DNA of 38,071 nucleotides, from assembly GCA_002841495.1 (NCBI GenBank), contig PGZV01000025.1, positions 1 through 38,071 of the forward strand, read 5' to 3'. Both the position numbers and the translations under genes were made by a program. The stretch comes from Firmicutes bacterium HGW-Firmicutes-2. GTDB lineage: Bacteria > Bacillota > Clostridia > Lachnospirales > Vallitaleaceae. This document shows, in pieces, positions 24,954 through 33,285 of the stretch (the stretch's first letter is position 1; each line of letters opens with the position of its first letter). The notes beneath the pieces are model-generated. The model searched no databases. It saw only the letters and a list, made by a program, of their open reading frames with translations, and had not been told where the DNA came from.

Positions 24954-25991
24954 TTACATTGAAGACAAGGTGGTTGAACCACGAACCACCAGATGGGTAT
25001 CCAGTATGATCTGCTTGTCGGCCATATCCGGTTTTCGAATCTTTTCAATAAGCATCTCTGCAGCCTGATAGCCGAGTTGATGCGCCGGCTGTTCAATGGT
25101 TGTTATAGGTGGTTCGGTCATATTAGAGAGTTCAATATTATCAAAGCCGACCACAGAGACATCTTCAGGAACCCTTAAGCCCAGTTTTTTTGCGGCAACG
25201 ATCACGCCTGTGGCAAAGACGTCGGAAACAGCGAAAAAAGCATCCGGTCGATCCGGTAGACCGAGTATGTGGGTGGCACTAGATAAGGCGCTGCTATAAT
25301 CGATTGCGGAGATATGTGCGATGAAATCCTCCCTGATCTCAAGTCCGGCGGTTTCAAGGGCTTGCTTATAGCCCCGCTCTCTGTGTCTTGCATATTTATA
25401 CTTTAGGTTGCTGTTAATGAGACCTATTTTCCTTCGACCTGTTGAGATCAGATAGTTGACCGCGGATTTTGCGGATTCAATATCGTTGATGGTGACATAA
25501 GATACACCATAATCTTCTGCATATTCGGAGCACATAACGACGGGACAACTGTGACAAAGTTCATCAAGAAGAGATTTGTGTGGTGCAGGTGCTAAGATAA
25601 TAATACCGGCAATGGAGTTATTTTTTAGGATGTTAATAAAATGGCGGTGCTCAGTATAATAGTTTTTAGTCTGAACAACGAATACGTCCATATCATGCTC
25701 GCGTGCAGACTCTTGAATACCACTAATAATGGCTGCATTAAAAGGGTTCTCAAAATCCGGAATCAAAAGTAGGATAACATTACTTGTAGCATTAAATAGA
25801 GCTTTGGTATTCTTAGGTACAAAAGCCATCTCATCCATAACCTTAAGGACATGTTGTCTTGTTTTTTCGGTGACTTGGTCCTTGTTATTAATGATTCTTG
25901 AAACTGTAGCGATAGATACATGTGCTCTCTTCGCCACCTCGTCTATGGTTATTTTTTTTCTATTTTGAAGGTTTTTATTATTTTCTTCCAT
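24954..25991 (-). CDS. LacI-family transcriptional regulator
   Basis: This 345-residue regulator has the family layout. The HTH and hinge are at about 13-70 (ITIDEVAKRAHVSIATVSRIINN, VTEKTRQHVL), and the periplasmic-binding-protein-like core is at about 75-335 (LLIPDFENPFNAAIISGIQE, DAFFAVSDVFATGVI, VSVVGFDNIELSNMTEPPITTIEQP). It is divergent from the Gfo/Idh/MocA and sugar ABC transporter genes and very likely represses them until a sugar binds. A GGTAGGT site precedes the ATG. The 16-bp sequence GTTTTGATACCTTAAC lies 20 bases before its start and recurs twice in the regulon, suggesting autoregulation. Confidence 0.92.
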   Translation of the reverse strand: MEENNKNLQNRKKITIDEVAKRAHVSIATVSRIINNKDQVTEKTRQHVLKVMDEMAFVPKNTKALFNATSNVILLLIPDFENPFNAAIISGIQESAREHDMDVFVVQTKNYYTEHRHFINILKNNSIAGIIILAPAPHKSLLDELCHSCPVVMCSEYAEDYGVSYVTINDIESAKSAVNYLISTGRRKIGLINSNLKYKYARHRERGYKQALETAGLEIREDFIAHISAIDYSSALSSATHILGLPDRPDAFFAVSDVFATGVIVAAKKLGLRVPEDVSVVGFDNIELSNMTEPPITTIEQPAHQLGYQAAEMLIEKIRKPDMADKQIILDTHLVVRGSTTLSSM

Positions 25992-26010
25992 AATGACCTA
26001 CCTTTTTATA

Positions 26011-26026
26011 GTTTTGATACCTTAAC
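26011..26026. promoter_or_regulatory. Candidate LacI operator, copy 1
   Basis: GTTTTGATACCTTAAC is a pseudo-palindrome (GTT..G.TA.C..AAC read on the other strand). It lies in the leader of the LacI gene. Confidence 0.55.
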
Positions 26027-26064
26027 TATTATGGTTATAGGATCAAAGCAAAGTTTCACTAATT

Positions 26065-26115
26065 CACATTACAACGAATGTGAAAGTTCAACTATGTAGT
26101 TTTGATACCTTAACC
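26065..26115. repeat. 51-nt regulatory module, copy A (contains operator copy 2)
   Basis: The layout is CACAT, 8 bases, ATGTGA, 13 bases, then TAGTTTTGATACCTTAACC. The first part is an inverted repeat, TTCACATT/AATGTGAA. The same layout with identical spacing recurs at 28640-28690. The operator core is at 26099-26114. Confidence 0.8.
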
Positions 26116-26157
26116 ACTATTATAATGAATAAAATGTAAAATGTAAATAACTTCCGT

Positions 26158-26175
26158 ATTTTTACATGTAAAAAT
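26158..26175. promoter_or_regulatory. 18-bp perfect palindrome in a cluster of TTTACA sites
   Basis: ATTTTTACATGTAAAAAT is perfectly symmetric. TGTAAA/TTTACA also occurs at about 26134, 26141, 26192, 26214 and 26233, the last two flanking the promoter. The cluster is a candidate binding region for a dimeric regulator. Confidence 0.55.
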
Positions 26176-26206
26176 GACGTAAAAGGTATTTATTTACAGT
26201 AAATAG

Positions 26207-26235
26207 TTGACAATTTACACAAATCGGGGTATATT
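26207..26235 (+). promoter_or_regulatory. Predicted promoter of the sugar regulon
   Basis: TTGACA and TATATT are 17 bases apart, about 64 bases before the Gfo/Idh/MocA start. TTTACA motifs overlap both the spacer and the -10. Confidence 0.75.
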
Positions 26236-26298
26236 TACATGAGAGGTGGTCGTTCACCAAAGAAAAAGAAATACATATGATTTGAAAGAGGGGCGCGA

Positions 26299-27441
26299 AT
26301 GAAAAAATTACGCATAGCTATTGTCGGTACTGGTTTCATAGGCAAACAGCATATTGAAGCCATTCGTAGAATTCCCGGAACAGAAATTGTAGCCATCGCT
26401 AATGATGATCTTGAAGTAGCAAAAGAAGTGAGTGAAGCACAAAATATAGCACATTATTATTCAGATTACAGAAAGATGCTGGAAGAAGAAACATTGGATG
26501 TGGTACACAATTGTACACCAAGTGCTTATCACTATCCAATTAATAAAGCTGTAATCGAAAAAGGCATTCATATCTTCTGTGAAAAGCCGTTGGCTCTAAC
26601 AACCAAAGAGTCACAGAACTTAGTTGAACTCTTAAAGCAGCATCAAGTTGCTCACGGTGTTAACTTTAATTATCGCCATAACGCGATGGTTCAAGAAATG
26701 CATAGTAGAGTTAAGAATGGATCCATAGGTAGAGTGCATACGGTGAGTGGTGAGTACCTTCAAGACTGGTTGATGTATGATACGGATTATGATTGGCGTC
26801 TTGACCCTAGGATTGGTGGAAGAGGAAGAGCGATATCCGACATTGGCTCCCATTGTTTTGATACCTTACAGTTCATAACAGGCAAGAAAATTGTAGGTGT
26901 GAATGCTAGACTGGTTACAATATACCCAATTCGGAAAGTGAGTACGAGAGTGGTTGATGACTCAGGAGAGGACAGGAATCAAGTTAGAGAAGTGGCCATC
27001 CAATCCGATGATGCCGCACATATTCTACTTGAACTTGAAGACGGTACTCAAGGTGTTTTGAACATATCCCAAGTGTTTGCAGGAAAGAAAAATGCATTCT
27101 CTCTTCATGCATGTGGCGAACAAGCATCTTTGACTTGGCATCAAGAACAAGCGGATCGTCTACTAGTTGGAAACCGTAACAAAGGGAATGAAGAGATATT
27201 TGCCGGTGCATCTTATCTTACAGAAGAAGGCAGACACTATTCTACTTTACCGAATGGTCATCCTGTAGGTTGGGCAGACGCCCTTAGAAATTCAATCCAT
27301 TCCTTTTACAACGCAGTACAAAATGACAGCTATAGGGATACGGAACAAGGCTATGCTACTTTTGAAGCAGGCCATTACATCATGAGACTTGTAGATGCAT
27401 GTATCAAAAGTCATGAAGAAAATTCATGGGTTAGAATTTAG
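26299..27441 (+). CDS. Gfo/Idh/MocA-family NAD(P)-dependent sugar dehydrogenase
   Basis: This 380-residue oxidoreductase has an N-terminal Rossmann fold (IAIVGTGFIGKQHIEAI) and the family lysine in FCEKPLALT (about residue 97). GGRGRAISDIGSHCFDTLQFI carries the catalytic His/Asp region. Family members oxidise or isomerise sugars, inositols or sugar acids. AGAGGGGCGCG precedes the ATG. It leads the operon with a ribose-type ABC transporter, so it probably starts catabolism of the imported sugar. The substrate cannot be named; inositol or a hexose derivative are both possible. Confidence 0.9.
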   Translation: MKKLRIAIVGTGFIGKQHIEAIRRIPGTEIVAIANDDLEVAKEVSEAQNIAHYYSDYRKMLEEETLDVVHNCTPSAYHYPINKAVIEKGIHIFCEKPLALTTKESQNLVELLKQHQVAHGVNFNYRHNAMVQEMHSRVKNGSIGRVHTVSGEYLQDWLMYDTDYDWRLDPRIGGRGRAISDIGSHCFDTLQFITGKKIVGVNARLVTIYPIRKVSTRVVDDSGEDRNQVREVAIQSDDAAHILLELEDGTQGVLNISQVFAGKKNAFSLHACGEQASLTWHQEQADRLLVGNRNKGNEEIFAGASYLTEEGRHYSTLPNGHPVGWADALRNSIHSFYNAVQNDSYRDTEQGYATFEAGHYIMRLVDACIKSHEENSWVRI

Positions 27442-27489
27442 TTACTGGAGCTTGTCTCTAATAATAAAAAAGTAAAATGGAGGGTAAAA

Positions 27490-28554
27490 ATGAAAAAAAT
27501 ACTAGCTGTATTAATCGCTGTAACACTAATGCTTGGGGTGGTAGGATGTTCAACGGTAGATGAGGTAGCAGCTCCCGAAACCACACCGGAAATAGTGGAA
27601 GAAACACCGGAAACTGGGGAAGCCATTAAAACACTTGGCGTTGTTATGCCAAATGCAACCCATGGTTTTCTTGGAGAAAGCATCAAACATGCAGAAGCTG
27701 CATCCAAAGCTTTTGCAGAGACTTATGGTTTTGAGTACAAGTTCTTAACATCAGCAGAAGCATCAGAACAGAACAATCAACTGGACACATTAATTAATGA
27801 CGGTGTGGATTGTATTGTTTTATGGCCACACAACGGAGATGAATTACGTTCAGGCGCTCAAAAAGTCATGGAAGCCGGCATACCACTTATTGTTTATGAC
27901 AGATTAATCACCGGTTTTGCACCAACTGCCGAAGTAATGGGCGATAACGTAACCATCGGACAAGAAACCGGGAAATACTTGAACACTTACTTTGCAGATG
28001 AATTAGCAGCAGGTGAAGTGCACATACTTGAATTCAAAGGCGATAACTCAACCGTTCCACAACAACGTTCTGACGGATTTGCTGAGACAGCGGATGATAA
28101 TATCGTCGTGGTTCAACAGTTTAGTACAGACTGGCAAAGAGCCAAAGCACAAGAACAAATGGAGACTTTCTTAATGACCAGCAGCAAAGAAGACATAGAA
28201 AAGATTCAAGCTGTATTTACCCATGATGATGAAGTGGTACTTGGTGTTCTTGACGCCATAACAGCTTATCAAGGGGATGCAGACCTGAACATCAGACTAT
28301 TAACCGGTGTTGGTGGAAGAAAAGAAAATCTTGATACCTTTGCAACCTACAAAGAGCAATATGACTTAGATCAAGTTACTTATTTGTTCTCACCAACCAT
28401 GGTTCGTGATGCTATAGAATATGGTGCTAAGATCTTAAACGGCGAAACTGTATCCGGACTCATCTTAATTGATACCATGGAAATCGATCTAAGTAATGAA
28501 CAAGAATTTAGAACCACAGATATCTACAAAATCCGATACGAAAGCGGCATTTAG
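27490..28554 (+). CDS. Sugar ABC transporter substrate-binding lipoprotein (RbsB/XylF type)
   Basis: The 354-residue product starts MKKILAVLIAVTLMLGVVGC, a lipoprotein signal with lipobox VVGC. An acidic Thr/Glu/Pro linker follows (about 25-48), then a type I periplasmic-binding fold (LGVVMPNATHGFLGE, CIVLWPHNGDELRSGAQ, GIPLIVYDRLI, VFTHDDEVVLGVLDAI). It binds a sugar outside the cell for the ATPase and permease encoded next. AATGGAGGG precedes the ATG. A hairpin follows the gene, consistent with higher expression of the binding protein than of the membrane parts. Confidence 0.92.
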   Translation: MKKILAVLIAVTLMLGVVGCSTVDEVAAPETTPEIVEETPETGEAIKTLGVVMPNATHGFLGESIKHAEAASKAFAETYGFEYKFLTSAEASEQNNQLDTLINDGVDCIVLWPHNGDELRSGAQKVMEAGIPLIVYDRLITGFAPTAEVMGDNVTIGQETGKYLNTYFADELAAGEVHILEFKGDNSTVPQQRSDGFAETADDNIVVVQQFSTDWQRAKAQEQMETFLMTSSKEDIEKIQAVFTHDDEVVLGVLDAITAYQGDADLNIRLLTGVGGRKENLDTFATYKEQYDLDQVTYLFSPTMVRDAIEYGAKILNGETVSGLILIDTMEIDLSNEQEFRTTDIYKIRYESGI

Positions 28555-28566
28555 TTAAAAAGCATG

Positions 28567-28597
28567 AATCCGGTCAAGTGTATACTTGGCCGGAATT
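28567..28597 (+). terminator. Intercistronic hairpin (partial terminator)
   Basis: AATCCGGTCAAGT pairs with ACTTGGCCGGAATT around a GTAT loop, followed by TTTTA. It lies between the binding-protein and ATPase genes, where read-through control is common. Confidence 0.65.
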
Positions 28598-28639
28598 TTA
28601 GTGAAGGGTTAAAGTGTCAAGACTATATGGTTATACTTT

Positions 28640-28690
28640 CACATATTTCTTAATGTGAACTTTGAGAAATTTAGTTTTGATACTTTAACC
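28640..28690. repeat. 51-nt regulatory module, copy B (contains operator copy 3)
   Basis: CACAT, 8 bases, ATGTGA, 13 bases, TAGTTTTGATACTTTAACC: same order and spacing as 26065-26115. It sits 28 bases before the ATPase start. The operator core is at 28674-28689. Confidence 0.8.
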
Positions 28691-28717
28691 CTTAGTGATA
28701 AAAGCGAGGTTGATGAG

Positions 28718-30238
28718 ATGTTTTTGAAAATGGAGAACATAGTAAAGGATTTTGGCGTGGTCAGAGCCTTAGACCATGCATCTCTTGAGGTAGAAGAAGG
28801 GGAAATCCACGGACTACTTGGCGAAAATGGTGCAGGGAAATCCACACTTATGAATATATTGGCAGGTATTCTTAGACCTACAGAAGGCGCCATTTATATT
28901 AATGGTGTGCTTCAGGAAAATATGACCACTAAAAAATCCACTGAAGCAGGGATTCGATTCATCCATCAGGAATTAAACAGCATTAATGATTTATTGGTTT
29001 TTGAAAATCTATTCATTGGCGAAGAAATCCATGATAAATGGGGATTCTTGAACAAGAAGGCCATGATTGAAAAGTCAAAAGAAGTGTTTATTAGAATGGG
29101 CATCGACATCAACCCCCTTGAGCTTATGGAGAATCTAGACACATCTAGAAAACAACTGGTGGAAATAGGAAAAGCCCTACTTTTTGAGTGTCAAATGATC
29201 ATCATGGATGAGCCAACCACAGCCTTAACCAATAAAGAAATCGACAATCTTTTTGCCATTATGCGCACACTCAAAAAAGAAGGTGTTAGCATCATCTACA
29301 TATCTCATAAAATGCCGGAACTTTTCACCATTTGTGATCGGTATACGGTACTTCGAGATGGTAGATTCATTGATTCAGGTATTTTTGCAGATATTGATGA
29401 GCACCGCGCTACAGAACTACTAGTAGGTAGAAGCATGGCAGAAGAATTTATCGTTAAAGACGGCATAAAAGGCGAGGTGGTATATGAAGTACGTGGGCTT
29501 TGTTGTGAACCTTTTTTTAGAGAGATTAGCTTCGATCTGAGAGTAGGAGAAGTTCTAGCCATCACCGGTCTACATGGAGATGGGCGTGGCGAATTAGCTG
29601 AGGCTTTATTTGGTGCAAGACATGTAACAAAAGGCGAGATTCATCTTGAAGGTGAGCGCATTCAGTTAAAAAGTATCAAGAAAGTTATGGAAGCCGGTAT
29701 CGGTATGGTACCAAGAAACAGAAAAGAGCGATCTATTATTAAAGACTTTAGTATTAGAGACAACCTATCTGTAGGTCACTTTGTCATTAAGCATAAGCAT
29801 TTATTTATCAACAAAGAAGATGAAACGAAACGGTTTGAAAAAAACCAACGTATCACAAAGATTAAAGTCGGTAATTGCGAAGACTATATCACATCACTAA
29901 GTGGGGGGAATCAGCAGAAAGTTGTCATATCCAGATGGTTGGAGATTGATGCCAAAGTATACATTCTTGATAATCCGACACAAGGTATTGATGTAGGCGC
30001 CAAATTTGAAATCTATAAAATCATCAATGAATTGGTAAAAAGAGGGAAGAGCGTCATTGTTTTTAGCTCGGAATTCCCTGAAATACATAAAATAGCGGAT
30101 CGCTGTCTCATAATGTACAAGGGTAATATTAACGCTGAGATGACGAGAGACGAATTGACAGAAGTCAAAGCCATGTACTATGCGACAGGGGCCAATATGG
30201 AGGGTATAGATGAAAACAGAACTTACAACACAAAATAA
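28718..30238 (+). CDS. Sugar ABC transporter ATP-binding protein (RbsA type)
   Basis: This 507-residue protein has two fused ABC domains, as usual for RbsA/MglA/XylG. Domain 1 has Walker A GENGAGKST, a Q-loop near FIHQE and Walker B MIIMDEPTTAL. Domain 2 has the degenerate Walker A GLHGDGRGEL, signature LSGGNQQK and Walker B VYILDNPTQGIDVGAK. This asymmetry is normal for the family. I chose the ATG at 28718, 8 bases after GAGG; an ATG at 28655 falls inside the 51-nt regulatory module. The permease start overlaps its 3' end by 29 bases, so the two are coupled. Confidence 0.93.
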   Translation: MFLKMENIVKDFGVVRALDHASLEVEEGEIHGLLGENGAGKSTLMNILAGILRPTEGAIYINGVLQENMTTKKSTEAGIRFIHQELNSINDLLVFENLFIGEEIHDKWGFLNKKAMIEKSKEVFIRMGIDINPLELMENLDTSRKQLVEIGKALLFECQMIIMDEPTTALTNKEIDNLFAIMRTLKKEGVSIIYISHKMPELFTICDRYTVLRDGRFIDSGIFADIDEHRATELLVGRSMAEEFIVKDGIKGEVVYEVRGLCCEPFFREISFDLRVGEVLAITGLHGDGRGELAEALFGARHVTKGEIHLEGERIQLKSIKKVMEAGIGMVPRNRKERSIIKDFSIRDNLSVGHFVIKHKHLFINKEDETKRFEKNQRITKIKVGNCEDYITSLSGGNQQKVVISRWLEIDAKVYILDNPTQGIDVGAKFEIYKIINELVKRGKSVIVFSSEFPEIHKIADRCLIMYKGNINAEMTRDELTEVKAMYYATGANMEGIDENRTYNTK

Positions 30239-31187
30239 GATTTTTAACGAAGTGAAAAAGTTTTCAAGTCAACACACCTATGTCTTTTCATTTTTCGCAT
30301 TATTGTTTATTGCCGTATTAATCAACAAGAATTTTTTATCCTATTCCTATTTATCGACGCTCATCTTACAATCCACCATCAAAGGCATTATTGCCCTTGG
30401 GATGACCCTAGTTATCATATCAGGCCAGATTGACTTATCTGTGGGTTCAATTACAGCCTTGGTTTCAGGCCTTGGCGTGGTGGTTCTAAACACCACAGAA
30501 AACATGTTAGTCATGCTGTTGTTTTGTATGGTTTTTGGACTTTTTCTTGGAACCATTAACGGTCTACTGGTCACAAAAGGTAGGATAGCACCCTTTATTG
30601 TTACCTTAGCCACACTAAGTGCCTTTAGGTCCATAATCGTTCAACTTGGACAAGGTGGTCCTTTTAATGTGAGTGAAAACGTCTATCAAAGCTTCAGACT
30701 TATAGCCGTAGGTACGATTTTTAAAATACCTAATCTGGCCATCATTTTTGTCATTGTAACCGCTATTGTATATGTCGTTATGGAGAAAACGAAGTTTGGT
30801 CGCTACATATATGCCGTAGGCTCTAATGAAAAAGCAGCATCTCTTGCAGGTATTAATGTGATTCGAATCAAGACCCTATGCTTTTCCATTACCGGACTTT
30901 TAACAGGTATATCAGCTTTCTTATTGGCTTCTAGACTAACATCCATTACAGCACCCAATGCCGGTGTATCCTTTGAACTGGATGCTATTGCAGCGGTAGC
31001 CATTGGCGGTACATCCATGAATGGTGGTAGAGGCAGAATCATCGGAACATTCCTAGGTATCATCATGCTTCAGATGATCGAAGGTATATTGATTGCAGCA
31101 AAGATACCACCATTTTTAACTGGTCTGGTAAAAGGCGTGATCATTATTTTAGCCGTATTATTACAAAGCAAGAAAGAAAAATCTTAA
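30210..31187 (+). CDS. Sugar ABC transporter permease (RbsC type)
   Basis: This is a 325-residue membrane protein with about nine helices. The motif GMTLVIISGQIDLSVGSITAL is diagnostic of the ribose/xylose permease family, and GRYIYAVGSNEKAASLAGINV is the cytoplasmic loop that contacts the ATPase. AAVAIGGTSMNGGRGRIIGTFLG is the conserved C-terminal segment. GGAGGG precedes the ATG within the end of the ATPase gene. It is the last gene of the sugar operon. Sequence after 31187 changes character. Confidence 0.93.
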   Translation: MKTELTTQNKIFNEVKKFSSQHTYVFSFFALLFIAVLINKNFLSYSYLSTLILQSTIKGIIALGMTLVIISGQIDLSVGSITALVSGLGVVVLNTTENMLVMLLFCMVFGLFLGTINGLLVTKGRIAPFIVTLATLSAFRSIIVQLGQGGPFNVSENVYQSFRLIAVGTIFKIPNLAIIFVIVTAIVYVVMEKTKFGRYIYAVGSNEKAASLAGINVIRIKTLCFSITGLLTGISAFLLASRLTSITAPNAGVSFELDAIAAVAIGGTSMNGGRGRIIGTFLGIIMLQMIEGILIAAKIPPFLTGLVKGVIIILAVLLQSKKEKS

Positions 31188-31202
31188 GCTCTGTTAGACA
31201 TT

Positions 31203-31250
31203 TTTGTAGTTATTTAATCTTTAGAGTTATATAGATTGAGTAACTACAAA
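31203..31250. terminator. Imperfect stem-loop after the permease gene
   Basis: TTTGTAGTTA...AATCT pairs with AGATT...TAACTACAAA, with three mismatched bases in the stem. It has no strong T-run, so it may be a degenerate terminator or the edge of the acquired region. Confidence 0.45.
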
Positions 31251-31410
31251 TTCAGATTTATCGGGCTGTTTACTATTCTAAACATATCCTATAAAAAAAG
31301 CATGAAACGGCATTGGCAAACGCAACAAAGAAAGCTATAATTATTGTTAAGAGCTAATTGGGATAGGGGAGTATCAGCAATTGGAAACATCATATTAGGA
31401 TATACAGACG

Positions 31411-31475
31411 ACCTCTATGGACCAAGGCGACAGTTATGAAAACTGTTTTGCTTATGGTCCTTTTGCTTTAGAGGT
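31411..31475 (+). ncRNA. Candidate structured RNA: 65-nt multi-stem hairpin
   Basis: Three nested stems lie on one axis: ACCTCTA/TAGAGGT (outer), GGACCA/TGGTCC, and ACAGTT/AACTGT capped by ATGAA. The rest of the 31188-31630 gap holds only the stem-loop at 31203 and a short open frame at 31497-31616 that I do not trust. It matches no RNA family I recall. It lies ~155 bases before thsB. Confidence 0.35.
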
Positions 31476-31630
31476 ATATTAACAATAACATTTAATGGGC
31501 AGGAGTTCAAAGTGTGGAGAACAATTGGCACTGTTCCGAAATATTTTTGCATGGGCCAGATGGTATAAGTCGATAATTATAAAGGTTAACTCAGTATTAG
31601 TATTAATTATAGTTTAAGGAGAAATAGTAT

Positions 31631-32185
31631 ATGGCGAATAGGACTGGAACATATATGGCTTTTGATGGATTAGGACAAACTGATCCTACAAAATCTGATT
31701 TTAAGTATTATGCAACTATTCAGGCATGGAGTACAAATAAAAACATTGATTTTAAATTTACAAATAGTCACGAAAAAACATATGCTGTAAGAGATACAAG
31801 TCAAAAAACGACAATATACTCTCGTATTCAAGAACGACTTAGAGCATCGAAAAATATGCTTGTAATTCTTACAGAAAACACAAGATATACAGGTAGTGTT
31901 CTTTCATATGAAATTGAACAAGCTATTGATGTATATAAAATTCCTTTAATTATTGCATATCCAGGATATGCATCTATTTTGAATGTTGATAGTTTGAGTT
32001 CGCTTTGGCCAAAGTCACTTAAAGATCGCATTGATAATGTTAATGCAAAAGCAATCCATGTGGCATTTAAAAAAGATTGCATTTTTGATGCTATCGGTCA
32101 GTTTCATGTGAATGGAAAGTCTCCTAGTAGTGGTAAAAATCATTACAGCCGTGAAACTTATGTGCAATGGGGACTGATTGAATAA
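31631..32185 (+). CDS. thsB: Thoeris TIR protein ThsB
   Basis: This 184-residue protein starts MANRTGTYMAFDGLGQTDPT and belongs to the TIR-like (DUF1863/MTH538) group that includes ThsB of Thoeris anti-phage systems. RIQERLRASKNMLVILTENTRYT and SYEIEQAIDVYKIPLIIAYPG form the TIR core; E94 in SYEIEQ is the likely catalytic glutamate. On phage infection ThsB proteins make an ADP-ribose-derived signal from NAD+. AAGGAGA precedes the ATG. The next gene encodes a membrane-macro ThsA, which defines type II Thoeris, where the reported signal is a histidine-ADP-ribose conjugate. Assignment is from recalled family sequence and context. Confidence 0.88.
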   Translation: MANRTGTYMAFDGLGQTDPTKSDFKYYATIQAWSTNKNIDFKFTNSHEKTYAVRDTSQKTTIYSRIQERLRASKNMLVILTENTRYTGSVLSYEIEQAIDVYKIPLIIAYPGYASILNVDSLSSLWPKSLKDRIDNVNAKAIHVAFKKDCIFDAIGQFHVNGKSPSSGKNHYSRETYVQWGLIE

Positions 32186-32245
32186 ATATTTGCTAATAGT
32201 ACTCTATGTTAATACTATAAAAAATTTGTGAATTGAGGTTTGTGT

Positions 32246-33079
32246 ATGAAGGTATTACTTTTCGACAAGAGGATTTTACATAAATTCTATGTTGTTTTGA
32301 GTGTGGTTAGTGTAATAACATCGATTGTATTCTTATTTGTTGATATTGATAGAAAGTATCAAACACCAATAGGCTTAGCATTACTATTATTTCTAATTGT
32401 TATTTATATTGGCATCTGGATTCATTCGAATTTTCGAAAGACCATAAGATTGAAAATAAACACATCAGAAGTTGAGGTTAAATTTGGAGATATCTTCTTA
32501 GAGCAAGCTGATTTGAAAGTAATCGCCTTCAATGAGTATTTCGATACTTTGGTGGACGATAAGATTATTGCTAGAAACTCTTTAAATGGGGTATTTGTCA
32601 ATAAGTTTTTTGAAAATAGGATTGACGAACTGGATGGTATTATTTCCTCTGATAATCATTTGATAGAAGCAAGTATCGGAGAAAATGTGCTCCGTCCTTA
32701 TGGTAAAAAAAAGAAGTATAAGTTGGGTACAATATGCGTTGTAAGTGATTATCTTATTACAGCTTTTACGCACTTCGATGAAAATAACAAAGCATATCTT
32801 GAAATGAACGGTTACATTAACTGTCTACTAAATTTTTGGAATGAGGTTGACAGAGTATATGCAGGAAGAACAGTTGCATTACCTGTTTTGGGCTCAGGAA
32901 TAACTCGCTTTAAGGGTTACGAAAATATTTCAGATCAAGAGTTACTCGAATTAATCATTTGGACTTTCAAGGTTAGTCGCATAAAATTTACGCACCCGTC
33001 CAAGGTGAAGATTGTTGTTTATAAGAATAAGAGGGATAGGATAAATTTATTGGAATTGAAAGACCTAGAGACAAGATAA
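32246..33079 (+). CDS. thsA: Thoeris effector ThsA, membrane-macro (type II)
   Basis: This 277-residue protein has two N-terminal membrane helices (FYVVLSVVSVITSIVFLFV; IGLALLLFLIVIYIGIWI). A macro-domain-like region follows at about 75-265: VKFGDIFLEQADLKVIAFNE, then TVALPVLGSGITRFKG, the ligand loop. In type II Thoeris the macro domain senses the ThsB product and the membrane helices then damage the membrane, stopping phage growth by cell death or arrest. It lacks the Sir2/SLOG domains of type I ThsA. The ATG at 32246 follows GAGG by 7 bases. It is 60 bases after thsB and surely in the same operon. Confidence 0.86.
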   Translation: MKVLLFDKRILHKFYVVLSVVSVITSIVFLFVDIDRKYQTPIGLALLLFLIVIYIGIWIHSNFRKTIRLKINTSEVEVKFGDIFLEQADLKVIAFNEYFDTLVDDKIIARNSLNGVFVNKFFENRIDELDGIISSDNHLIEASIGENVLRPYGKKKKYKLGTICVVSDYLITAFTHFDENNKAYLEMNGYINCLLNFWNEVDRVYAGRTVALPVLGSGITRFKGYENISDQELLELIIWTFKVSRIKFTHPSKVKIVVYKNKRDRINLLELKDLETR

Positions 33080-33179
33080 ATAGTACTTGTTTTTGAGTAG
33101 ATCTAAGAGATTAAAATATTTTGGACTTGTTTCAGTGAACAGAGAAAAGAATGTTGACAGTACCTGGTACCAATGTGGT

Positions 33180-33285
33180 GTGAGAGTACTCATTATATGG
33201 GTTAGGATTCACCCATAAAGAAATTGAGTGATTGAATTTGAGTATTACTGCGGTGAAAACAAATAAAGTATCACATAGAGTCATA
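33180..33285 (+). pseudogene. Decayed ECF sigma factor, region 4 fragment
   Basis: Reading plus-strand frames gives RVLII, a frameshift, then LGFTHKEIE, a stop, and LNLSITAVKTNKVSHR. The order matches the ECF sigma region 4 pattern (R-VLxL...GFTHKEIAEILNIS..VKSRxSRAR). At least one frameshift and one in-frame stop show it is dead. No region 2 is visible nearby. Confidence 0.55.

Noticed and set aside
31497-31616. Open frame MGRSSKCGEQLALFRNIF... of about 39 residues before thsB
   Set aside because: No ribosome site and no recognisable family; other frames over the same stretch are equally open. Chance cannot be excluded.
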